Assembly: GCF_004514425.2 (NCBI RefSeq) | Contig: NZ_MYFN02000010.1 | Span: 62,001 to 126,000, forward strand | Length of the DNA stretch: 64,000 nt | Reading direction: 5' to 3' | Source: Shinella sumterensis | Lineage (GTDB): Bacteria > Pseudomonadota > Alphaproteobacteria > Rhizobiales > Rhizobiaceae | Part shown: positions 18,239-27,493 of the stretch, in pieces | How positions within the stretch are numbered: the stretch's first letter is position 1 | How the letters are laid out: every line of letters begins with the position of its first letter | Notes under the pieces: model-generated | What the model was told of the DNA's origin: nothing | The model's database searches: none | The model's input: the letters and a program-made list of their open reading frames with translations, nothing else | Made by a program: the position numbers and the translations under genes

Positions 18239-19026
18239 CCGGGCGTTCCCGCCTTCAGTTCCGCCAGCCGCTTGACGGCTGTCGGCGGCAGTATGAGATG
18301 CGGATTGGCCTCGACGGTCTCGACGAGCAGCTTGTCGCTGGCCGTCTCCATGGCGTCGACGAGATGGGCAAGGAACGCATCGGGATCCATGCCCGGCGCG
18401 ATGGCCGGCAGGATCTGTACCTTGAAATGGCCCGGCTGGCGTATGAACTTGCGGCGCGGCCAGAACAGGCCCGGATGCATCACCACGGGCACGACCGGCA
18501 CCTGCAGATCACGATAGAGCCGCGCGATGCCGTACTTGTATTCCGGCGGCGCACCCGGCGGGCGGCGCGTGCCTTCCGGATAGATGATCAGCTGGCGCCC
18601 GGCATTCATTTCCGCCTTGGTGCGCTCCATGACGGCCGTCATCACCTTGCCGCGCGCGCCGCGGTTCACCGGCACCATGCGCTGCTTCTTGATGTACCAG
18701 CCGAACAGCGGGATCCAGGTCAGCTCGCGCTTGAGAATGTAGAACGGGTCGCTGAGCCAGGGCAGCAGAGCATAGGCATCCCAGAAGGACTGGTGCTTCG
18801 GCGCGAAGATGTAGCCGCCCGCCGGAATGTTCTCCAGCCCTTCGATCTCGAATGTCGCGCCGACGATGACCTTGAAAAGCCAATGGTTGCTGCGTGCCCA
18901 GAACTTGGGGACGAAGTAGGCCTTCTTGCGCGGCAGCAGGAAGTAGATCGGCGTGAAGATGATCATCTGCACGATGAGATTGAGATAGAAGACGGCGTTG
19001 AAAAGCACGGAGCGGAAAGCGATCAT
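18217..19026 (-). CDS. plsC: 1-acyl-sn-glycerol-3-phosphate acyltransferase
   Basis: Makes phosphatidic acid from lysophosphatidic acid at the inner membrane. The 269-aa protein has an N-terminal hydrophobic segment (FYLNLIVQMIIFTPIYFLL), the catalytic HX4D motif (HQSFWD, about 79-84), motif II (around VPVNRGARGK) and motif III YPEGTRR. It is the usual rhizobial PlsC, not a haemolysin or ornithine-lipid OlsA by obvious features, although OlsA-like specificity cannot be excluded. Confidence 0.92.
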   Translation of the reverse strand: MIAFRSVLFNAVFYLNLIVQMIIFTPIYFLLPRKKAYFVPKFWARSNHWLFKVIVGATFEIEGLENIPAGGYIFAPKHQSFWDAYALLPWLSDPFYILKRELTWIPLFGWYIKKQRMVPVNRGARGKVMTAVMERTKAEMNAGRQLIIYPEGTRRPPGAPPEYKYGIARLYRDLQVPVVPVVMHPGLFWPRRKFIRQPGHFKVQILPAIAPGMDPDAFLAHLVDAMETASDKLLVETVEANPHLILPPTAVKRLAELKAGTPGQAEMRA

Positions 19027-19100
19027 CGGGCGGCCTGTGAACGGAACATGCTCCGCCCTACACGATATTGCCGGACGGGGAAACTCCCGCCCGATCGATG

Positions 19101-19814
19101 TCAGCCGCCTTCGATATCGCCCCGAAGCCCCGACCAGCTGCGCGCACCCGCAAATGCCCTTATCTGCGCGAGGCTGTACTTCACATATTCGGAAAGCATC
19201 GCCTTCAGCACGCCCGGCTGGCGCAGCCAGTTGCCGTTCTTGAGATCCGTGTTGACGACGGGATAGGCGATGAACTCGGTCTGCGGATCGCTGGCCTTCA
19301 GCTCGAGCAGGCTGCGCGGCATATGATAGTTGTTGGTGACGACGAGAACGCGCCGGAACCGGTGATCGTTGATCCAGCGCGCCGCCTCGTTGGCATTGCC
19401 CACCGTGTCGATGGCATCATAGCCCATGTCGACGCAGCATTCGAACAGTGTCGAGGAGCTCTGGGTCAGCTTGCGCAGCTGGTTGCCGCTTGTCGACGGG
19501 TTGGCCCCGGAGATCAGCAGGCGCCCGCCGGCGCCTTTCTTCAGAAGGTCGATGGCGTGGTCGATGCGCTGATAACCGCCCGTCAGCACGACGATGGCAT
19601 CGGCCTTGGGATCATCGGGCGTTTCGAGCCCTGCCACCGTTTCGGCGAAATACAGGAAACCCGCGCTTCCCAGGATGGCGACCAGCAGGATAACCGCAAG
19701 AATGGCGCGCACAAGAAGCCGCACGGGGCCCTTGCGCCTCCGTCGCCCGTCCTGCAGCAGCCCGTTGGGCATGCCGGCCTTTGCCTGATCCAGCATGTTC
19801 ATGATTCTGTCCAT
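19101..19814 (-). CDS. YdcF family (DUF218) membrane protein
   Basis: A 237-aa protein with one N-terminal membrane helix (LLVRAILAVILLVAILGSAG, about 31-50) and a DUF218 domain: DAIVVLTGGYQRIDHAIDLL, LLISGANPSTSGNQLRKL and VVTNNYHMPRSLLEL. DUF218 proteins (SanA/YdcF/ElyC) bind nucleotide-like ligands and several affect envelope integrity. It lies between plsC and ftsX on the same strand in the common rhizobial order ftsE-ftsX-ydcF-plsC, which supports an envelope role. Confidence 0.9.
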   Translation of the reverse strand: MDRIMNMLDQAKAGMPNGLLQDGRRRRKGPVRLLVRAILAVILLVAILGSAGFLYFAETVAGLETPDDPKADAIVVLTGGYQRIDHAIDLLKKGAGGRLLISGANPSTSGNQLRKLTQSSSTLFECCVDMGYDAIDTVGNANEAARWINDHRFRRVLVVTNNYHMPRSLLELKASDPQTEFIAYPVVNTDLKNGNWLRQPGVLKAMLSEYVKYSLAQIRAFAGARSWSGLRGDIEGG

Positions 19815-19872
19815 AGAACCGGATTAAGGCAAGCCCTAGTCCGTTTCACGACGGTGATAGACTGCGCCCATA

Positions 19873-20889
19873 TCATGAGTCGGGCAGTTGATCGGTACGG
19901 GATGGATCCGAGCGGATCTGGTCGATTTCATGGATCGTGCGCATCACCGTGAAGCGGGCCGTCAGCGTGGTCAGGAGCGCGATAACAGCGATGGTTCCGG
20001 CAATGCCGAGATAGCCCGTGAGCCCCATGGAGAAGCTGCCGAACAGTGCGGTCGCCTGGTCGCTCTGGGGTGTGGCGATCGCCCGTCCCTGCCAGAAACC
20101 CGCAACGGCGAAGAACAGCGCGGCCAGCAAGCCGCCGGCAAGCGAACCCTTGAGGCTGATCTTCAGGAAGTGCTTCTGGAATTCGGATGCGACGAAGCCC
20201 GCTTCCGCGCCCACGAAATGCAGCACTTCCACGATATGCCTGTTGCCGGACAGCGCACCGCGCGTCGCAAACACCACCGTCAGCACCATGGCCGAGAAGA
20301 CCAGCACGAGAACGCCGGTGCCGATGAAGGCGGTCGTGCGCGCCATGGCCACCAGGCGATCGACCCAGGTGCGGTGATCGTCAAGGAAGGCCTGGGGGAT
20401 CTTCTGCGACAGCGCCGCCCGCATCGCGGTGAAATCCGGCGGGCTCTGCTCGTCGATGGTGACGATGACGAGGCGCGGCACCGGCAGCTCGTCGATGTCA
20501 AGTCCGTCTCCGAGCCAGGGTTGCAGAAGGCGCGCGGTCGCTGCCTTGTCGACGATCGTGCCGTCCCGCGTCCCGGTGAAGGTCAGCGCGAGGTCGCGCG
20601 CATCCTTCAGCGCCTGTTCCATGTCGAGATTGTCGTCCGGCTTGATCTGGATGGTGATCTCGCGGGAAATCTCGCTCTGCCAGCTCGCCGCCGTCGCCCG
20701 CACCATGCTGACGGCGCCGAAGGTGAGGCAGGCGAGAAAGGCCATGATGGCGATGACGAGCATCAGCGCGTTGCCGGACACGTTCGACGGCGGCACGATG
20801 GGTGCGGTGGGCCGCACGCGCATTTCCGGCCGGCGGGCCGGCTGCTCGGTCTCGGCGGTGTCGCGCATATCTCTCTGCAAGTCACTCAT
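19873..20889 (-). CDS. ftsX: Cell division protein FtsX
   Basis: Permease-like partner of FtsE. In other bacteria FtsEX controls peptidoglycan hydrolase activity at the septum. The 338-aa protein has a cytoplasmic N-terminus, TM1 (MLVIAIMAFLACLTFGAVSM, about 43-62), a periplasmic loop (about 65-195), and three more helices (about 196-220, 245-270, 290-312) in a FtsX/MacB-like domain. Start overlaps the ftsE stop by eight bases. Confidence 0.95.
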   Translation of the reverse strand: MSDLQRDMRDTAETEQPARRPEMRVRPTAPIVPPSNVSGNALMLVIAIMAFLACLTFGAVSMVRATAASWQSEISREITIQIKPDDNLDMEQALKDARDLALTFTGTRDGTIVDKAATARLLQPWLGDGLDIDELPVPRLVIVTIDEQSPPDFTAMRAALSQKIPQAFLDDHRTWVDRLVAMARTTAFIGTGVLVLVFSAMVLTVVFATRGALSGNRHIVEVLHFVGAEAGFVASEFQKHFLKISLKGSLAGGLLAALFFAVAGFWQGRAIATPQSDQATALFGSFSMGLTGYLGIAGTIAVIALLTTLTARFTVMRTIHEIDQIRSDPSRTDQLPDS

Positions 20890-21541
20890 AGATGTCGAGC
20901 CGTCCCTGCGAGAGGATCATGCGCCGCGCCTCGACCTGATCCATCAAGGAGAGGTCGTGCGTGGCGATCACCACGGCGGTCCCCAGCCGGTTGAGTTCGA
21001 GGAAGAGGCTGAGTAGCCGGCGCGCCATCGGCGGATCGACGTTACCGGTCGGCTCGTCGGCCAGAAGCAATTCCGGCCGGTCGATGAGCGCGCGCGCGAT
21101 AGCCGCGCGCTGCTTTTCCCCGCCCGACAGGACAGGCGGCAGAACGTTGATTCGCTCACCGAGCCCGACCCATTTCAAGAGTTCCAGCACGTCGGCGCGG
21201 TAGCTGATCTCTTCCTTGCCGCGCACGCGCAGCGGCAGCGCGACGTTCTCGTAGGTCGTCAGGTGATCAAGCAGGCGGAAATCCTGGAAGACGATACCGA
21301 TTCGCCGGCGCAGCATGGGCAGTTCGTCACGCGGGATGGTCGAGATTTCCCGGTCGAAGCTGCGGATGATGCCGCGGGTCGGCTGAAGCGACAGGAAAAG
21401 CAGACGCAGAAGCGTCGTCTTGCCGGCACCTGACGGCCCGGTGAGGAACTGGAAGGACCGGCGCGGAATATCGAAGGTCAGGTCACGGAGGATCTCCGGT
21501 CCCATTCCATAGCGCAGCCCGACATTCTCGAAATGAATCAA
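20882..21541 (-). CDS. ftsE: Cell division ATP-binding protein FtsE
   Basis: ABC ATPase partner of FtsX. The 219-aa protein has Walker A GPSGAGKTT (about 37-45), Q-loop FQDFRLL, signature LSGGEKQR, Walker B LLLADEPTGNVD and a switch His in ATHD. The start codon is TTG at 21541 (MIHFENVGLRYG), matching the family N-terminus; there is no nearby ATG alternative. Divergent from a hypothetical membrane protein gene. Confidence 0.96.
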   Translation of the reverse strand: MIHFENVGLRYGMGPEILRDLTFDIPRRSFQFLTGPSGAGKTTLLRLLFLSLQPTRGIIRSFDREISTIPRDELPMLRRRIGIVFQDFRLLDHLTTYENVALPLRVRGKEEISYRADVLELLKWVGLGERINVLPPVLSGGEKQRAAIARALIDRPELLLADEPTGNVDPPMARRLLSLFLELNRLGTAVVIATHDLSLMDQVEARRMILSQGRLDIYE

Positions 21542-21724
21542 TGGTCAATCCGGTTCTAGAGACGATCACCCAGCGGTACCGCGGTCGACGTCGCACAGGA
21601 AAGCGGCTCTTTCACGGTCAGGTTTCCGAAGCATTAACCAGTATGGTTTACGTTTCGTAAGGATTTCATTCAATGCCCGACTTTTCGCCTGGACTATGCG
21701 GGAAGGCGGCGACGGGAGGTGGCG

Positions 21725-22390
21725 ATGAACGCCTTCAAAATCAAGCGTGAAGCGAAAAGCCGGGTCGATCTCCTGCCGCCCGAACCCGGGGCAAAGGGGG
21801 CAAGCCGCGCCGAGCGGTTTTCCAAAAGAACAGACGTCGTGGACGCCGATTTCGTGGTGATTCGCAGCGCCGCCAGCCGGACGTCGAACGACAATCACCG
21901 CAGGCGGCCCGCAACGCCCGCCCGCCCGATGTCGGACCATCCGCTGTTCCGGCTGGGTGCGGCCTGTGCCCGCCTTTGCGAAGCCGCACTCCAGCGTCTT
22001 CCGGGCCGCGCCTTTGCCGGGCTCGTCACACTTGCCTTCCTCTTCGTCTTCGCTTTTGCCGGTGGGCTGACGGCGCTCAAGGCGGCCATCCTGCCGACCG
22101 CGCAGGCGGATGTGCTGAACCTGACCGATATCGCCGCGATGGTGGACGACCGCAACGGCATGAAAGTGCTCACCGTCTATGGCCGCCTGGCGAACACGGG
22201 CAACAGCGTGAAGGCCGTGCCGCCGCTCGACGTCGTGCTGGAAGGCAGCGGCACGCGCCGGATCGTGCTCGATGCCGAAACGATCGCGCCCGGTGGCGCC
22301 GAGCACTTCGCGCTGCGCATCCCGCACAGCGGCGGAAAAGTACCGAAAGTCTCGGTTTCCCTCGCGCGCGAGGGTGCACCGGCCACCTGA
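21725..22390 (+). CDS. Conserved single-pass membrane protein of unknown function
   Basis: A 221-aa protein I do not recognise by name. The N-terminal 75 residues are basic and probably disordered; one membrane helix follows (FAGLVTLAFLFVFAFAGGLT, about 97-116); the C-terminal 100 residues look like an extracytoplasmic beta-sandwich with VLTVYGRLANTGNSVKAVPPL and APGGAEHFALRIP, reminiscent of DUF3426/FxLYD-type domains. Start at 21725 has a good ribosome site (gggagg five bases upstream). It is divergent from ftsEX and precedes hpt by 46 bases. A link to division or envelope is only suggested by position. Confidence 0.8.
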   Translation: MNAFKIKREAKSRVDLLPPEPGAKGASRAERFSKRTDVVDADFVVIRSAASRTSNDNHRRRPATPARPMSDHPLFRLGAACARLCEAALQRLPGRAFAGLVTLAFLFVFAFAGGLTALKAAILPTAQADVLNLTDIAAMVDDRNGMKVLTVYGRLANTGNSVKAVPPLDVVLEGSGTRRIVLDAETIAPGGAEHFALRIPHSGGKVPKVSVSLAREGAPAT

Positions 22391-22436
22391 CTGTGCTAAT
22401 CGGCTCCTTCATATCCATCCAGGGAGCCGCCACGCG

Positions 22437-22991
22437 ATGCAGATTGTCCGCGGAAAGAAGATCGAAACGCTCTATGATGCTGGGCAGATCGCCAAGCGCA
22501 ACGAAGAGCTTGCCGCACAGATCGCCGCCGGCCCGACGCAGGATCTCCTCGTCATCGCCGTTCTGAAGGGCTCCTTCATCTTCGCGGCCGACCTCACCCG
22601 CGCGCTGCATGCTGCCGGCCTCGCGCCCGAAGTCGAGTTCATCACGCTGTCGAGCTACGGCACGGGCACCGTCTCGCAAGGCGTGAAGGTCATCAAGGAC
22701 ATCGACAGCGACGTGCATGGCCGCGATATCCTGCTCATCGACGACATCCTGGAATCCGGCCGCACGCTGAGCTTCGCCAAGGAGCTGATGTACGAGCGCG
22801 GCGCGCGCAACGTCACCATCGCCGTGCTGCTCGACAAGCGCGAGAAGCGCAAGACCGACCTGGAAGCGGACTATGTCGGCTTCGAATGCCCGGACCATTT
22901 CGTCGTCGGATACGGCATGGACGTCGCCTACGCTTTCCGCGAATTGCCCTTCGTCGGCGTCGTCACCGGCGACGCCGACCAGGAGAGCTGA
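22437..22991 (+). CDS. hpt: Hypoxanthine phosphoribosyltransferase
   Basis: Purine salvage enzyme converting hypoxanthine (and probably guanine) with PRPP to the nucleotide. The 184-aa protein has the VLKGSFIFAADL loop, the FITLSSYG segment and the PRPP-binding motif LLIDDILESGRTL (about 98-110). Start at 22437 (MQIVRGKKIETLYD) fits the family. Upstream in-frame sequence belongs to the shadow of the previous gene. Confidence 0.95.
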   Translation: MQIVRGKKIETLYDAGQIAKRNEELAAQIAAGPTQDLLVIAVLKGSFIFAADLTRALHAAGLAPEVEFITLSSYGTGTVSQGVKVIKDIDSDVHGRDILLIDDILESGRTLSFAKELMYERGARNVTIAVLLDKREKRKTDLEADYVGFECPDHFVVGYGMDVAYAFRELPFVGVVTGDADQES

Positions 22992-23085
22992 AAACACGCC
23001 GCACGCTAATTCCCCCCGTCGTTCGTTTACCGATCGACAAGGAAAGTCTGGTCTTGTCGTGCCGGACTGACTGAAAGGGAATATG

Positions 23086-23445
23086 ATGGCGAAGATCCTG
23101 ATCACGGAAGACGAGGATTCGCTGCGTCTCTTCGTGGCGCGCGCATTGCGGCTGGACGGCCATGAGACCGTGGAGGCGCCCGATGGCGCCGCAGGGCTCG
23201 ATGCCCTCACGGAAGGCGGCTTCGACCTCCTGCTGTCCGATATCCGCATGCCTGTCATGGACGGTATCGAACTGGCGCACAAGGCGTCCGCGGCGCATCC
23301 TGCCCTCAAGATCCTGCTGATGACCGGTTATGCCGAACAGCGCGAACGCGCCGACGACCTCGCCTCGAAGATCGTCGATGTCGTGAGCAAGCCGTTCAGC
23401 CTGCCGGATATCCGGCGCGCCGTGGCGCAGGCGCTGGCCGCCTGA
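23086..23445 (+). CDS. cpdR: CpdR-type single-domain response regulator
   Basis: A 119-aa stand-alone receiver domain. The phosphoacceptor Asp52 (LLLSDIRMPVMDG), acidic pair TEDED, Thr in LLMTGYAEQ and Lys in VVSKPFS are all present. In Caulobacter and Sinorhizobium, unphosphorylated CpdR steers ClpXP to the pole and primes degradation of cell-cycle proteins, under CckA-ChpT phosphorelay control. The protein ends in QALAA; C-terminal alanines are important for CpdR turnover in Caulobacter. Start at 23086 has aaaggg six bases upstream; ATG at 23083 is possible. Confidence 0.9.
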   Translation: MAKILITEDEDSLRLFVARALRLDGHETVEAPDGAAGLDALTEGGFDLLLSDIRMPVMDGIELAHKASAAHPALKILLMTGYAEQRERADDLASKIVDVVSKPFSLPDIRRAVAQALAA

Positions 23446-23455
23446 TCATCCGCGT

Positions 23456-26068
23456 TCAACGGATACCGAGCAGCCGCTCCAGATAATCCCGCTCGAAGCC
23501 CGGCGCGGCACCCGTGCCGAGACGGCGGCGGATTTCATCGAGAATTTCGCGCGCCCGCTGGATGTCGATCTCTTCCGGGATCTTCGTCTGTCCGCCGGTG
23601 TCCGGACCGCGACCATTGACGTTGCGGTCACGGCCAAGGGGATCGCGCCCGTTGCGCCCGGCCTGCGGAACGCCCATGCCCTGCCCCTGGCCCTCACCCA
23701 TCGCCTGCATCTGGCTCATCATGCTCTGCGCACCCTGACGCAGCGCCTCCAGCGCGCGGCCCTGGCTGCCCACCGCTGATTCGCCCTGGCTTTGGCCCAG
23801 CGCTTCGGAGGCGCCCTTCATCTCGCGGCCGGCCTGGCCGAAACCTTCGCCGGGATCGAGGCCCATGCCCTTCAGGGCCTGCTCGACCTCACCGAGTTGC
23901 TTGCCGAGCGCGTCCTGCTGCTCCCTCAGCTTCTTCAGCGCATCGCGCAGCTGTTCGGCCGTCATCCGGTCCGTCTCCTGCTGCCCGGCGCCGTTGTCGC
24001 CCTGCTGCTGCTGTTGTTCACCGTCCTCGCCCGGCATCGGGTCGCCCATCTGCTGGCGGTCCCGCAGCGCCTGGTCGAGCTTGAAGGTCTCTTCCATCAG
24101 CTGCTGCTGTTTGCGCATGAGTTCGCCGAGCTTGTCCATCTCCTGGCGCATGGCGTCGTTCTGCTGACCCTGCTGGCCTTGCTGCGGCCGGCCGGCCTGC
24201 AGGTTGTTCATCATGCGCTGGAGGTCGGAGAGCATCTGCTGCGCCTGGTCGCGAGCGCCGGAGCGCGCCAGGTTCTCGATCTGGTCCATCATGCGCTGGA
24301 GATCCTGCTGACGCAGGATCTGGCCCTGCTGCTGCGCATTCTCACGCATCTGTCCGTTCTTCGCAGCCTGCCGGGCGAGCTCCTGCATATAGGCCTGCAT
24401 CGCCTCGCGCAGCTCCTGCATGAGCTTTGCGACCTCCTCGTCCGGCGCATTGCGCTCCAGCGCCTCCGAAAGCGCCTTTTGAGCGTCGCGCAGCCGGCGG
24501 TCGGCGAGCGACAGGTTGCCGTCCTCGATGCCGAGCGCGATTTCCCAGAGATAATCTGCCACTTCGCGCAGCTGGTCGTCCGTACGGGCGAGCTTCATGC
24601 GGGCATTGGCCGATTGCAGAAGCAGATAATGCGTCGGGTTCGGAATGGTCTCTTCCGGCCGGATCATCAGCGCCTCGTTGAGCGCGATGGCATGGGGCAG
24701 CTGGTTGGCGTCGAGCGCGAAGACCTGCCGCTGCTCGGCGACGGCGGCGGCGAGCGGCTCGAAGAAGGCCTTCGCCGGCAGCACCATTTCCACGGGTTGG
24801 CTGCGGCCCTCCTGTCCCGCCGCATCCGTGGCGACGAGCGTGATCTTCACGCGCTTGCCGGCCAGCGGATGTTCGGAAAGGTTACGGCTTGTCGTGCCCT
24901 TGGCTTCGCGCGCCGCGCGGCGCGGCAGGTCGAGTCTGTATTCGGGCAGCGGATAGAGCGGCCGCGCCTCCTTGGGCTGGTCGACCGGCACGATCTCGGC
25001 ATGAGCCTCCTGGAGCCCGTAGTCGTCCTTGGCGATGAAGCTGATGTCCAGCGCCGCCGTGACGGTGGCCTTCGGGATGCCGTCGAAGGCGATCTCCGGC
25101 ACCCTGTCGGGAATGACGGTAAACGACCACGAGCGGCCGTCGACGGTCAGCGTCCCATCCTTCTGGATGCTGTAATGCATGGTCCTGGCGGCATCGGCGA
25201 CCGCAACCGGTGGCGTGTCTTCGTTTTTCTCGGCCTCCGCCGTCTCATCCTTCGGCTTGGCCTCCTCGGGACGGATGGCCGTCGCGGCGGTCTCGCCCGC
25301 CGCCTGGTAGGTTGCCTGCTCGTTGCCGCTGCCGCCCGTCACGCGAACCGTCAGTTCGCTGAACTGCGGAATGCGGACTTCGCCCGTCACCGCCTCGCCC
25401 TGCCCGTTGCCGGTCAGAAAGACGGGCGCGCGCGACGTGTGCGCCGGCGGCGTCACCCAGGCATCGATGCGCACATCCGGCGCCGCCTCGACGGGCGCGC
25501 GAACGGAAACGACATCGGCCAGAAGGCCGCCGCGGTTGGAATAGGAGAAGGCAAAGGCGATGGCGACGAGCAGCACCGGCAGCGCGCGCAGCGCATGGCG
25601 GTCGTGGCGTGCGATGTCCGGCTCCGGGGCGCCGGTGCGCAGGGCGCCGACCATGCGGGCCATGCGCGCCTGGTGCTCGCGCCACAAGGCGTCCGCGAAG
25701 GCATCGCCCCCCGCCGGCCGGTCGTCCTGCACGCGGATAGCCTGGTGAGCAAGCGCATTGCGCGCTTCCAGCATGCGGTCGGCGGCATCGGCCGAGGGCC
25801 AGACAAGGCCGCGCAGCCGCAGAAGCAGGAGGGTTGCACCGAGCGCGAAGGCAGTGAGCGTCGCGATGTGCAGCCAAGCCGGCACGTGGCGGAAATAGCC
25901 GAACCAGGTCAGCGCCAGGAAACCCGCCGCGAGCATGAGGACCGGCAAAAGCCGCGGCGCCAGCGCCTCGAGATAGAGCACGATCTTGGCGGCGAGGCGC
26001 TTGCCCGCAAGCCGGCGCCCCAGCGAATTGCCGGTCGCCTCCCTCTTGCGCTGCTCTTCAATTGCCAT
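23456..26068 (-). CDS. TIGR02302 family large membrane protein
   Basis: An 870-aa protein of the alphaproteobacterial TIGR02302 (DUF4175-like) family. Two or three N-terminal membrane helices (about 33-85 and a third near 166-182) are followed by a long extracytoplasmic region. Its last third is extraordinarily rich in Gln, Met and Glu with coiled-coil character (runs such as QQQGQILRQQDLQRMMDQ and GEDGEQQQQQGDNGAG). Function is unknown. It is convergent with cpdR. The low-complexity tail is genuine coding sequence: the frame stays open for the full 2.6 kb. Confidence 0.88.
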   Translation of the reverse strand: MAIEEQRKREATGNSLGRRLAGKRLAAKIVLYLEALAPRLLPVLMLAAGFLALTWFGYFRHVPAWLHIATLTAFALGATLLLLRLRGLVWPSADAADRMLEARNALAHQAIRVQDDRPAGGDAFADALWREHQARMARMVGALRTGAPEPDIARHDRHALRALPVLLVAIAFAFSYSNRGGLLADVVSVRAPVEAAPDVRIDAWVTPPAHTSRAPVFLTGNGQGEAVTGEVRIPQFSELTVRVTGGSGNEQATYQAAGETAATAIRPEEAKPKDETAEAEKNEDTPPVAVADAARTMHYSIQKDGTLTVDGRSWSFTVIPDRVPEIAFDGIPKATVTAALDISFIAKDDYGLQEAHAEIVPVDQPKEARPLYPLPEYRLDLPRRAAREAKGTTSRNLSEHPLAGKRVKITLVATDAAGQEGRSQPVEMVLPAKAFFEPLAAAVAEQRQVFALDANQLPHAIALNEALMIRPEETIPNPTHYLLLQSANARMKLARTDDQLREVADYLWEIALGIEDGNLSLADRRLRDAQKALSEALERNAPDEEVAKLMQELREAMQAYMQELARQAAKNGQMRENAQQQGQILRQQDLQRMMDQIENLARSGARDQAQQMLSDLQRMMNNLQAGRPQQGQQGQQNDAMRQEMDKLGELMRKQQQLMEETFKLDQALRDRQQMGDPMPGEDGEQQQQQGDNGAGQQETDRMTAEQLRDALKKLREQQDALGKQLGEVEQALKGMGLDPGEGFGQAGREMKGASEALGQSQGESAVGSQGRALEALRQGAQSMMSQMQAMGEGQGQGMGVPQAGRNGRDPLGRDRNVNGRGPDTGGQTKIPEEIDIQRAREILDEIRRRLGTGAAPGFERDYLERLLGIR

Positions 26069-26174
26069 CGTTCACCGCTCGCCGTCGCCTGTTGTCAGGT
26101 CTTCGAGGATAACATGCTTTGTGGCGAAGACGAGGGCGCGCGCAAAATCGTGAACGGCATCTTGAGCCGGACGG

Positions 26175-27443
26175 TCAGGCAAGCCATGCCGGAAGCGAGT
26201 CGAGACCGATCAGCTCGTCATAGCTGGGACGCGGTCGGATGACGTGAAATTCCGAACCGTTGACCAGCACTTCGGGAACGAGCAGGCGGCTGTTGTAGGT
26301 GCCTGCCTGTACCGCGCCATAGGCGCCGGCCGAACCGACGGCGATGAGATCACCCGGCTTCGGCACCGCCATTTCACGGTCGAGCGCCAGATAATCGCCC
26401 GTCTCGCAGACCGGGCCGACGACATCCGCGCGGATGCGCGGCGCGTTGGCTGCCGAGATGACGACCGGCTCGATTTCGTGCCACGCCTCGTAAAGCGTCG
26501 GACGGATGAGGTCGTTCATCGCCGCATCGACCACGACGAAGGTCTTCTCCCCGCCATCCTTCACATAGAGCACTTCGGTCACCAAGATACCGGCATTGCC
26601 GACGATCAGGCGGCCGGGCTCCGTGACGATCCGGCAGCCGAGGCCCTTGAGCTGGTTCTTGACGATGTCCGCATAGGCATCCGGCAGCGGCGGCGGCGCA
26701 TTGTCCGTCTTGTAGGGAATGCCAAGACCACCGCCGACATCCACGTGATCGATCGTATGGCCATCGGCGCGCAGCGTCTCGACGAGTTCGCGCAGCAGCC
26801 GGAAGGCATCGTCGAAGGGTTGCAGCTCGGTGATCTGGCTGCCGATATGCATGTCGATGCCGGTCACCTTGATACCGGGCAGCGTCGCGGCACGGGCATA
26901 GACCGCGCGTGCGCGCTCCCAGGAAATGCCGAACTTGTTTTCCTTCTTGCCCGTCGAGATCTTCGCATGGGTGCGGGCATCCACATCGGGATTGATACGG
27001 AAGGAAACATGCGCGACCTTGCCGGCCTTCACGGCGCGGGCATTGAGCACCTCGAGTTCCGGCTCGGATTCGACGTTGAAGCAGTAGATGCCGGCCTCGA
27101 GCGCGAGATCCATTTCACGCGGCGTCTTGCCGACGCCGGAGAACATGATGCGCGAGGCGGGCACGCCGGCGGCGAGCGCGCGGCGCAGCTCCCCCTCGGA
27201 GACCACATCGATACCGGCACCGAGCCGGGCGAGCGTCTTGAGAACCGCCTGGTTGGAATTCGCCTTCATGGCGTAGCAGACCAGCGCATCGACGCCTTCG
27301 AACGCCTTGGAGAACACCTTGAAGTGCCGCTCCAGCGTTGCCGTCGAATAGACGTAGAAGGGTGTGCCGACCGCCCTGGCGATTTCCGGAACCGGCACAT
27401 CCTCCGCATGGAGGACGCCGTCACGATGCTCGAAATGGTTCAC
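26175..27443 (-). CDS. lysA: Diaminopimelate decarboxylase
   Basis: PLP enzyme for the last step of lysine synthesis from meso-diaminopimelate. The 422-aa protein has the PLP-lysine motif CYAMKANSN (about 56-64), the VDVGGGLGIPY glycine loop, EPGRLIVGNAG and the C-terminal CETGDYLALDR active-site segment. The start is GTG at 27443 (NHFEHRDGVLHAED), which gives the family N-terminus; longer in-frame sequence upstream is not conserved-looking. It follows the small lipoprotein gene lptM by 50 bases, a widely conserved pair. Confidence 0.96.
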   Translation of the reverse strand: MNHFEHRDGVLHAEDVPVPEIARAVGTPFYVYSTATLERHFKVFSKAFEGVDALVCYAMKANSNQAVLKTLARLGAGIDVVSEGELRRALAAGVPASRIMFSGVGKTPREMDLALEAGIYCFNVESEPELEVLNARAVKAGKVAHVSFRINPDVDARTHAKISTGKKENKFGISWERARAVYARAATLPGIKVTGIDMHIGSQITELQPFDDAFRLLRELVETLRADGHTIDHVDVGGGLGIPYKTDNAPPPLPDAYADIVKNQLKGLGCRIVTEPGRLIVGNAGILVTEVLYVKDGGEKTFVVVDAAMNDLIRPTLYEAWHEIEPVVISAANAPRIRADVVGPVCETGDYLALDREMAVPKPGDLIAVGSAGAYGAVQAGTYNSRLLVPEVLVNGSEFHVIRPRPSYDELIGLDSLPAWLA

Positions 27444-27493
27444 GCTTGCAGTCCGTTCAGGGCAATTCCGGCTCGGAATCGCGTTGGGAAAAA

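Noticed and set aside
23792-26242. Long open frame antisense to the TIGR02302 gene (over 800 codons)
   Set aside because: A product of the Gln/Met-rich GC-biased sense strand, giving Leu/Arg/His-rich nonsense without domains. The minus-strand protein has clear helices and family sequence.
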